This document shows, one piece after another, positions 15,695-22,296 of a DNA stretch of 40,591 bases. The translations under genes and the position numbers were made by a program. The DNA is from an uncultured Bacilli bacterium. GTDB taxonomy: Bacteria > Bacillota_I > Bacilli_A > RF39 > UBA660. The DNA lies in the NCBI GenBank assembly GCA_944332575.1, contig CALVKH010000004.1:1-40591 (forward strand). Direction: 5' to 3'. The notes below the pieces were generated by a model, which had not been told where the DNA came from, did no database searches, and saw only the letters and a program-made list of their open reading frames with translations. Each line of letters opens with the position of its first letter. The stretch's first letter is position 1.

Positions 15695-17785
15695 ATGAAT
15701 AAAAGGCAATGGCAACTTGACCAAGTTAAACAAGATATAATAAATAATGAAAAAGAAGATATTGAAGACTACTATGGTAATGTAAATTTAGTTTATCATA
15801 ATATTGATAAATATATTGATGCTTTAGATAATAGTTATGATAAAATTGCTTTAGCTCAATGGGCTAATAATTATGCTAAAGCAAAAGAGATAATATCAAA
15901 TTTAAATTTAAGTGATGAAGAAAGAATAAAATATCAACAATTAAAAAATAAAAATATAGATTTAGATGAAACATTAAATTTTGAATTACTATCTTCCAAA
16001 TATGCCTTTTTAAATGATATGTTAGATATGATTACAACAGATATTAAGGTTCAAGAACGTATTGTATCTCTTTCAGATGAAGAATTAGAATTATTTAAAA
16101 CAATGTATACAAGATTGCAAGAAGTATCTGATTACAATGTTCCTTATGTTGATAATATTTTAAAAAGAATGGGGCAGATTACACCTTTAGATTCTGCTAT
16201 TAATAAAGCTCATTATTACGATAATTTGAGCAAAGAAATAGGGCGTTTAATTAGAGATGGATATAAATTGTCTAATAAAGATTTAGATACTTTATTATTT
16301 ATATATAACTCTGATGCAAATTGGAATGTTCAAAATATGTGGGAATTAAGAAGCTTTGGTTTATCAAATTCAAAAGATCAATTAGAAATTGATGAAATGG
16401 TTGATAGTGAAAGAGAAAAAGATGAAAAGAATGTTGATAATATTAAAGCCGCATTACTATATAGAACTTATGGAATGAGTTTACCTAAAGCTAAAGATAT
16501 ATGCAAAATGTATCAAATTTCTCATCTTGATATTACCGAAGATAATTTAGACCTTTTTGAAATGTATCAAGCGATTGCACAAATCGTTTCCGAAAATGAT
16601 CCTGATATTCTTATTGATGTTTTTGATTCTTTCAATAAAGAAATGAACCCTAATTTAGATTTTATGCGAGTAACTACTTTTGAAAATGATTTAAGAAAAG
16701 AGTTTGCTAAAAGTTTAAATCAACAAGTATACAAAATACAGGATCAAAACAGTTTAGTTTTAGATGGAGTTAATGTATATGAGGTAGATGAGGACTTTAA
16801 AATGATAGTTACCGCAGTGGGAGCTTATCAATCTAATTTCAAGAGTCCTGATAATTATAGTCAATATTGGAATTCTACTAATATTAGATCGCATGGTAAT
16901 TGTTGTAGTCTAATTAGTAATAGCAATTTATCAATGGCAACAGTAAGGAATGTAATTCTAGGATTTTCTACCATGAGCGATAACATGCTACTTTTAAGTG
17001 GAAGCAGGGATATAAATTCTACTCCTGATAGTCAAAAATTTAATACTTGCGAAAGTAGAAATAAGGTTTTCATGAGCCCAGAAGATTTAATAGATAATAC
17101 TAGAGGAGATTATAATGAATTAGTATTTGAACGAAGAGATTTAGGCAATAATACTGCTTTTTATAAGAAAAATCCAGATTATATAGTTTTTGTAGAAGAA
17201 TATGAAAATATACAAGAGTATTTTGATAAGTACAAAGATTCTCCTAAAAACATTGCTTTTTTGTCAAAACAACAGCAAATGCAAGAAAATTTTTGGCATG
17301 AATCTTTAAAAGCAGCAAAAGATCTTGGAATTCCAATTGTAAAAATAAATAGAGAGAAATGTGCAAAGAAAGAGTTAGCACATATTAATTCTATGGTAAA
17401 TGATTTTTCTATTACCAAGGATCCTGATTTGATAGATAAAATAATTAATAAATATGAGAGTAATCGTGTAGGAAATACAGAACAACATATCCCTATAAGA
17501 GAAAGATATTTTTCTAAAAAAAGAATGAACGGGATATTAGACCAATTGGTATTTACTATTGAAGAGGTAACAGACCTTGATCAAAGGAATTTATTAGTAA
17601 GTGCTTACAAGGAAGCAATTTTAAATGAAAAAAGGAAAGTCGATGAAGATAAATTATATAGACATAAAGGTCAAACTAGTGCAATTGATTTTGATAAAGA
17701 ATTGAATAGGGTAAATTCACTATATACTTCATATGAAATGGATTATGATTCAACTATATCGAAACCCACTATTAGTAGGAGATAA
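15695..17785 (+). CDS. Large protein of unknown function (696 residues)
   Basis: I do not recognise a family. The protein is soluble, acidic and Asn/Lys/Asp-rich, with no signal peptide or membrane segment. Residues 1-320 look all-helical with coiled-coil tendency. About 365-470 form a more conserved-looking alpha/beta core with VTAVGAYQSNF, an SHGNCCSLIS segment with adjacent cysteines, and LGFSTM, then LLLSGSRDINS. Residues 490-560 contain DYIVFVEEY and IPIVKINREKC, and a charged helical tail ends the protein. The core has the look of an enzyme domain, but no catalytic set is assignable by eye. It has its own promoter, an AGAGGT Shine-Dalgarno and a small gene directly after it. Confidence 0.75.
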   Translation: MNKRQWQLDQVKQDIINNEKEDIEDYYGNVNLVYHNIDKYIDALDNSYDKIALAQWANNYAKAKEIISNLNLSDEERIKYQQLKNKNIDLDETLNFELLSSKYAFLNDMLDMITTDIKVQERIVSLSDEELELFKTMYTRLQEVSDYNVPYVDNILKRMGQITPLDSAINKAHYYDNLSKEIGRLIRDGYKLSNKDLDTLLFIYNSDANWNVQNMWELRSFGLSNSKDQLEIDEMVDSEREKDEKNVDNIKAALLYRTYGMSLPKAKDICKMYQISHLDITEDNLDLFEMYQAIAQIVSENDPDILIDVFDSFNKEMNPNLDFMRVTTFENDLRKEFAKSLNQQVYKIQDQNSLVLDGVNVYEVDEDFKMIVTAVGAYQSNFKSPDNYSQYWNSTNIRSHGNCCSLISNSNLSMATVRNVILGFSTMSDNMLLLSGSRDINSTPDSQKFNTCESRNKVFMSPEDLIDNTRGDYNELVFERRDLGNNTAFYKKNPDYIVFVEEYENIQEYFDKYKDSPKNIAFLSKQQQMQENFWHESLKAAKDLGIPIVKINREKCAKKELAHINSMVNDFSITKDPDLIDKIINKYESNRVGNTEQHIPIRERYFSKKRMNGILDQLVFTIEEVTDLDQRNLLVSAYKEAILNEKRKVDEDKLYRHKGQTSAIDFDKELNRVNSLYTSYEMDYDSTISKPTISRR

Positions 17786-17787
17786 TT

Positions 17788-17889
17788 ATGAAAAAAGAAG
17801 AAAAAATAAGAGAAGAGAATAAAAAGATTAGCAAACTAATCATTTCATTATTAAAAAATGCTAAAAGTAAAAAGGAACAACTAAAATAA
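17788..17889 (+). CDS. Possible 33-residue basic peptide
   Basis: An ATG with TAGGAG placed 6 bases upstream (inside the stop region of the preceding gene) opens a 33-codon frame coding a highly charged helix: Lys/Glu-rich with a short Leu/Ile-rich centre. Only two bases separate it from the 696-residue gene, so it would be translated from the same mRNA. No family is known to me. Confidence 0.4.
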   Translation: MKKEEKIREENKKISKLIISLLKNAKSKKEQLK

Positions 17890-17987
17890 GTTTAATAAAA
17901 AGTTATAAGAATAAAAAATATGCTTATACCATGAAATTTAATTGTATAATTATGTCATTTTAAATACATATAATTAATCAGGTGGTA

Positions 17988-18689
17988 ATGGTGTTTTTTA
18001 AAAAATATATATTTTGGATAATTTTTATTATTGGAGTAATTATTTTATGTATCATATGTGTAAAAGCAACTGAACAAGAAAATTATTTACCTTTATTAGG
18101 TAAAGTAATAGTAGTAGATCCAGGACACGGTGGAAGAGATCCTGGTACTATTTATGGTACTATTTATGAGAAAGATATTAATTTAGAAATCTCTATAGTA
18201 TTGGAACGTGTTTTATCAGAAAACGGTGCGATTGTATACATGGTAAGGGAAGATGATAGCGATCTATCTAGTATTTATGATGCTAGAAAGAAAAGAGGGG
18301 ATTTATACCGTCGCATTTTGTTTATAGAAGATGAAAAGAAAAAGACCGATTTATATCTATCGATCCATATTAATTGGTATAAAAATACTTCATGGAGTGG
18401 GGCTGAGGTTTTATATAATGAAATTAATCCTAATAATAAAATATTAGGGGAGATATTAATGAAACATTTTAAAAATGATTTAAATACTAAAAGAACTCTT
18501 AAAAAAACTGACTTATATTTGTATAGAAATACTAGAAAAGCAGGAGTATTAATTGAATGCGGTTTTTTATCTAATCCTAATGAAAGATATTTATTAAGGC
18601 AAGAGGATTATCAAGAAAAATTATCTATTGCTATTACTAATGCGGTTATTGAATATTTTCAGACTATTTCTAATGTAGCATCAGGGTAA
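17988..18689 (+). CDS. N-acetylmuramoyl-L-alanine amidase, CwlD-like
   Basis: A roughly 233-residue amidase_3 enzyme that cuts the bond between N-acetylmuramic acid and L-Ala in peptidoglycan. An N-terminal membrane segment or signal anchor (about residues 8-26) is followed by the zinc-binding DPGHGG, a Glu in the YEKDINLE segment, SIHINW with the third ligand, and IECGFLSN with the catalytic Glu. There is no cell-wall-binding repeat. Size and layout resemble CwlD, which makes muramic lactam in spore cortex. The start is uncertain: GGTGG sits 2 bases before ATG 17988 and 5 before GTG 17991. The last 31 bases overlap the convergent SpoIID-like gene. Confidence 0.85.
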   Translation: MVFFKKYIFWIIFIIGVIILCIICVKATEQENYLPLLGKVIVVDPGHGGRDPGTIYGTIYEKDINLEISIVLERVLSENGAIVYMVREDDSDLSSIYDARKKRGDLYRRILFIEDEKKKTDLYLSIHINWYKNTSWSGAEVLYNEINPNNKILGEILMKHFKNDLNTKRTLKKTDLYLYRNTRKAGVLIECGFLSNPNERYLLRQEDYQEKLSIAITNAVIEYFQTISNVASG

Positions 18690-19459
18690 TAATGATTTAA
18701 AATATCTCTATATTGGTATCCTGATTTAGCTAACATATTAGCTCCATAGCTACTAAATGGTACTTGGTATTTATCTCTAATATTGAAATCAAAATAATAT
18801 TGGTTTTTATTAGATAAATATTGATAACTAGTTTCTTCTACAGCGTCTTTTAATTTATCGAAATTTGCCCAAAATTGGTTTTTCCACATTTTTTGAAAAG
18901 TATTAATATTTCGGTATTCTTCTTCCTCTACATAATTATTTTCATATAATGCTCTAAAAACATTAGTTCTTACAATAATAGCTGCACTTTTTAAAGCTTC
19001 CTCTTCATAAGTGGGAGGAATAATTCTAGTTAATAAATTAACAATATAATTATTTAAATCTACATAGCTAGTTTTACCATCTTTATTTCGCATTTTTATA
19101 AAATTAGATATAATGTGTTCACTATAGGTTTTAAGTTCATCCCTAATAAAGTCTTTTATTTCATCTTCATAATCAATTATATCTATATTATCTTTTTTAT
19201 CTAAATCGATCATTTCTTTATAGTTTATAAAATTTTGATCTAATGTTAGATTAGCAATAATAATATCATTTACAACTAGCATAACTTTTTTACCATCAAA
19301 TTTTATATCCATAGCATTAATATAATCATTAACTTTATGTAAAAGAGATGTTGGCTTATTCTCTTTATTTAATTCACTAGAAAACTCATAGATACTGCTA
19401 ACATATAAATATAATATCTCTTCGTTATTAGTATTTAAAATTTTATAATTATAAAACAT
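18659..19459 (-). CDS. SpoIID/LytB-domain protein, divergent
   Basis: A 266-residue protein. The N-terminal half resembles no family I know. The C-terminal half has the SpoIID/LytB pattern: A-L-K-S-A-A-I-I-V-R-T-N near residue 165, then SSYGANMLAKSGYQYRDIL and HYYPDA near the end. SpoIID is a lytic transglycosylase that acts on septal peptidoglycan during engulfment. No signal peptide is evident, unlike normal SpoIID, and the expected catalytic Glu is not securely placed by eye. ATG 19459 is chosen because AGGTG lies 6 bases before it. It is convergent with, and overlaps, the CwlD-like amidase. Confidence 0.6.
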   Translation of the reverse strand: MFYNYKILNTNNEEILYLYVSSIYEFSSELNKENKPTSLLHKVNDYINAMDIKFDGKKVMLVVNDIIIANLTLDQNFINYKEMIDLDKKDNIDIIDYEDEIKDFIRDELKTYSEHIISNFIKMRNKDGKTSYVDLNNYIVNLLTRIIPPTYEEEALKSAAIIVRTNVFRALYENNYVEEEEYRNINTFQKMWKNQFWANFDKLKDAVEETSYQYLSNKNQYYFDFNIRDKYQVPFSSYGANMLAKSGYQYRDILNHYYPDATLEIV

Positions 19460-19582
19460 TATGATCACCTATTTCTATTATGAAAAAAAATAGGTATTTT
19501 AATTCATAAAAACAAAAATAAAAAATATCACAAATAAATTACAATATTTTCATAAAATTTTCATGTATTTTTATACTAATTA

Positions 19583-19591
19583 TGCTATAAT
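19583..19591 (+). promoter_or_regulatory. Candidate extended -10 promoter of the Abi gene
   Basis: TGCTATAAT, 19 bases before the ATG at 19610, gives a very short leader with AGGTGA. Confidence 0.55.
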
Positions 19592-19609
19592 TTACACTAG
19601 GTGAGAATG

Positions 19610-20548
19610 ATGAAGGTAAAGCAATTTAAGACTTTAGATGAACAAATTGAAATATTGAAGTATAAAGGTCTAATCATTAATGATGAAGAATATGCTAAAC
19701 AAGTTTTACTTCGTGAAAATTACTTTTTCTTGAGTGGTTATCGACATGTTTTTATGAGGCCTGATGATCCTAAGAAATATATTGAAGGCGCAACTTTTGA
19801 AGAGTTATATAGTTTATTCTTATTTGATAGACAATTTAGAAATATAATATTTAAAAATTTATTAATTATAGAAAATAATCTAAAGTCAATAATTTCTTAC
19901 CGTTTATCTAAAAAATATGGTTATAAAGAACACGATTATTTAAAACCAAAAAACTTTGATACTAGTCCAGAAAAATCAAGACAAGTAAATGATTTAATTA
20001 AAAAAATGAAAAGGCAAGTGAGAGTTAATGGTAGACAACATTCTGCAACAATGCATTACTTAAGTAATTATGGTTATATTCCACTATGGGTATTAGTAAA
20101 AGTTTTATCTTTTGGTATAGTTAGTGAATTATATTCAATACTAAGAATTGATGATAGAATAGCTATAGCTGAAATATATAGAACTGATATTGTAACTTTA
20201 AGCACTTATTTACCAATACTTTCTAACTATCGAAATTTATGTGCGCATGAAGATATTTTGTATGAAAATAAAACACAAAAGATAATAAGTAATACTATTT
20301 ATCATAAATTATTGAACATAGAAAAAGTAAATGATGAATATAAATATGGGAAAAATGATTTATTTGCTTTATTGATCATAATGAAACACTTATTAACAAA
20401 TGATGAAATAAAAAATATTGTGATTGAAATAGATCATGCATTAGAGAATTTAGATTATAATTTACATTCTATTCCAATTTCTAAAGTAATGGATCGAATG
20501 GGATTCCCTATGAATTGGAAAGATATAGCTAATATTGAAAAGGAGTGA
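19610..20548 (+). CDS. Abi_2 (AbiD/AbiF-like) abortive-infection family protein, HEPN fold
   Basis: A 312-residue protein with the Abi_2 pattern: an early FKTLDEQIEIL, then LRENYFFLSGYR; a middle LFLFDRQFRNIIFKNLLIIENNLKS-type helix; the G-Y-I-P-L-W segment; and late SNYRNLCAHED. The RNLCAH motif (Arg208, His213) is the R-x4-H active site of HEPN ribonucleases. Some Abi_2 members stop phage growth by killing or halting infected cells. Others may have house-keeping roles. ATG 19610 is preferred over 19607 because AGGTGA is 5 bases away. It lies outside the integrated element, 6 bases before the htrA-like gene, so cotranscription with the protease is likely. Confidence 0.85.
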   Translation: MKVKQFKTLDEQIEILKYKGLIINDEEYAKQVLLRENYFFLSGYRHVFMRPDDPKKYIEGATFEELYSLFLFDRQFRNIIFKNLLIIENNLKSIISYRLSKKYGYKEHDYLKPKNFDTSPEKSRQVNDLIKKMKRQVRVNGRQHSATMHYLSNYGYIPLWVLVKVLSFGIVSELYSILRIDDRIAIAEIYRTDIVTLSTYLPILSNYRNLCAHEDILYENKTQKIISNTIYHKLLNIEKVNDEYKYGKNDLFALLIIMKHLLTNDEIKNIVIEIDHALENLDYNLHSIPISKVMDRMGFPMNWKDIANIEKE

Positions 20549-20554
20549 TAAAAA

Positions 20555-21664
20555 ATGCGTGGGAAAATAATTAATTTTGCAATAATATTATGTGCTTTTT
20601 TACTAGGTGGAGGAGTAATGTATTTAGTAATTGCTAATCCATTAGGTCAAGGAGAAACTAATTCGGCAGGATTATTGGGGTGTCAATATACTAGTTGTGA
20701 AAATAGAGTAATTATAGATAATACTGGTATAAGTGCTGCTGTTGATAAAGTTTATGATGCAGTAGTTATGGTTAAAAACTTTCAGGGTAATCAATTAGCT
20801 AGCACTGGAAGTGGATTTGTATATAAAGTAGATGAAAAGTATGGTTATATTATGACTAATGAACATGTAGTAGAAGATGCTACAAGTATCACTGTAGTAA
20901 TGACTAATGAAAAAGAAGTAGAAGCTACTAAATTAGGGGGAGATGAATATTTAGATATTGCTGTACTACGTATTCCTGTATCTGAAGTATTGCAAGTAGC
21001 AACAATTGGTAGTACAGAGGACTTAAAATTAGGGGATACAATATTTACCATTGGATCACCAGTTGGGGAAGAATATTATAATACTGTAACTAGTGGCATT
21101 ATTTCTGGAATAGATCGTTTAGTAACAGTTAGTGTTAATTCTCAATCTGATTGGATTATGAAAGTATCTCAAGTAGATGCAGCAATTAACCCTGGAAATA
21201 GTGGAGGACCATTGTTAAACTCTAATGGAGAAGTAATTGGAGTTAACTCAATGAAACTTGTTGATAGTAGTGTGGAGGGCATGGGATTTTCAATTAAAAT
21301 AGAAGATGCTATGGCTCACGTGGAAGAACTAGAAAATTCACAAGAAATAGAAAGACCAGCTTTAGGTATTACTCTTTTAAATGCTTCTGATGCTAGAGCT
21401 TTAATGTCATACGGAATAAGTCTTCCTAATGATATAACAAGTGGAGTAGTTGTTGTTTCTGTAGTTAGTGGATCTGGGGCTTCAAAATCTGGATTAGAAA
21501 AAGGTGATGTAATCACTAAAATCGATGATGAAGAAGTTATTAATGGGGCATATTTAAAATATGTGTTATACAAATATAATCCAGGGGATAAAATCAAAGT
21601 AACTTATCTTAGAGATGGAGATGAGAAAACTACTACTGTAACTTTAACGAAAGCAAGCGATTAG
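20555..21664 (+). CDS. HtrA/DegP-like serine protease
   Basis: A 369-residue protein with an N-terminal membrane anchor (about residues 5-27) and a chymotrypsin-like domain. Catalytic residues are His104 (TNEHVV), Asp134 (YLDIAVL) and Ser216 (NPGNSGGPL). One C-terminal PDZ domain spans about 265-365 (VVVSVVSGSGASKSGLEKGD). HtrA proteases act outside the membrane on misfolded proteins. Two Cys occur in the linker (LGCQYTSCEN) after the anchor. It has a GGAG Shine-Dalgarno and a terminator after the stop. Confidence 0.95.
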   Translation: MRGKIINFAIILCAFLLGGGVMYLVIANPLGQGETNSAGLLGCQYTSCENRVIIDNTGISAAVDKVYDAVVMVKNFQGNQLASTGSGFVYKVDEKYGYIMTNEHVVEDATSITVVMTNEKEVEATKLGGDEYLDIAVLRIPVSEVLQVATIGSTEDLKLGDTIFTIGSPVGEEYYNTVTSGIISGIDRLVTVSVNSQSDWIMKVSQVDAAINPGNSGGPLLNSNGEVIGVNSMKLVDSSVEGMGFSIKIEDAMAHVEELENSQEIERPALGITLLNASDARALMSYGISLPNDITSGVVVVSVVSGSGASKSGLEKGDVITKIDDEEVINGAYLKYVLYKYNPGDKIKVTYLRDGDEKTTTVTLTKASD

Positions 21665-21690
21665 AAAGAACAGAAATGTTCTTTTTTTCT
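21665..21690 (+). terminator. Terminator of the htrA-like gene
   Basis: AAAGAACA paired with TGTTCTTT around GAAA, then a T-run. Confidence 0.9.
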
Positions 21691-21750
21691 TGATTTAATG
21701 TAACAACAAACTAGACCATTGTCATAGAATATGGCGAGGAGGAATATTTT

Positions 21751-22020
21751 ATGGATTATAAAATAGTTGTAGATGCTGGGCATGGTGGAGATGATCCTGG
21801 TGCAGTCAATGGAAATATATATGAAAAAGATTTTACATTAGAAGTATCTAAGTATATTTATGATCGTTTTAGGGAGTTAGGTGTACCAGTGGTTTTAACG
21901 AGAGATATAGATAAAACATTAGATAGAGATGATCGTGTTGATGCTATTTTATCAGCTTTTGGTAATAATCCTAACGTAATAGTTTTATCGAATCACATAA
22001 ATGCAGGAGGTCACCCTTAG
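21751..22020 (+). pseudogene. 5' fragment of LysM amidase, cut by the element
   Basis: The first 87 codons of an amidase_3 gene: DAGHGG (zinc His), the YEKDFTLE segment (zinc Glu) and SNHINAGG (zinc His). After the codon for the second Gly the frame enters element sequence and stops at TAG after two foreign codons (His-Pro), giving 89 residues. The catalytic Glu segment is missing; it is found at 35,733 onward. AGGAGG precedes the ATG, so a short, inactive product is probably still made. Amidase_3 domains need about 180 residues, so this piece should not fold normally. Confidence 0.93.
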
Positions 22021-22030
22021 CCCTCTCGAA
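21995..22030. other. Left attachment site (attL) of the element
   Basis: Chromosomal amidase sequence ends at GGT (22009-22011). Element sequence begins CACCC and then carries the arm TTAGCCCTC (22017-22025). The same GGT is found at the right junction. Confidence 0.8.
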
Positions 22031-22122
22031 GATTAAATTTATAAGGGTATTAAGACGGCTGTATTTGAACGATTGAGTTAGATAGTATAATTTACTAGAA
22101 AGATATTAAATACTGCAAAAAC

Positions 22123-22158
22123 AGCATTTATTCCTTAGATAAATGCTATTTTTTTCTT
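22123..22158 (+). terminator. Terminator just inside the left end of the element
   Basis: AGCATTTAT and ATAAATGCT form a perfect 9-bp stem with a 7-base loop and a T-rich tail. It would stop transcripts coming from the amidase promoter and insulate the cargo. The rest of 22,021-22,296 contains only this and the leader described next. Confidence 0.85.
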
Positions 22159-22236
22159 TTCAACTAAAAAATACTAAATTATTTTTAAAATACTGAAAAA
22201 AATGTCAAAATATGATAATATACATTTATAAGGATG

Positions 22237-22279
22237 AGCAGTATTTAATCTTTTTAAGATAGATACTGCTTATTTTTTA
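22237..22279 (+). promoter_or_regulatory. Terminator-like hairpin in the leader of the helicase gene
   Basis: AGCAGTAT (22237-22244) pairs with ATACTGCT (22263-22270), with an 18-base loop that is itself partly self-complementary, and is followed by TTATTTTTT. It ends about 20 bases before the start codon, after a possible -10 (TATGAT, 22211-22216). The layout suggests attenuation or protein-controlled read-through, but it could be a weak terminator alone. Confidence 0.45.
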
Positions 22280-22296
22280 GTTAGAGGTGATTTTTT

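Noticed and set aside
21751-22020. Short amidase as a natural small gene or a sequencing error
   Set aside because: The missing half is found 13.7 kb away in the same frame, with shared junction bases and att-like arms, so it is an insertion.
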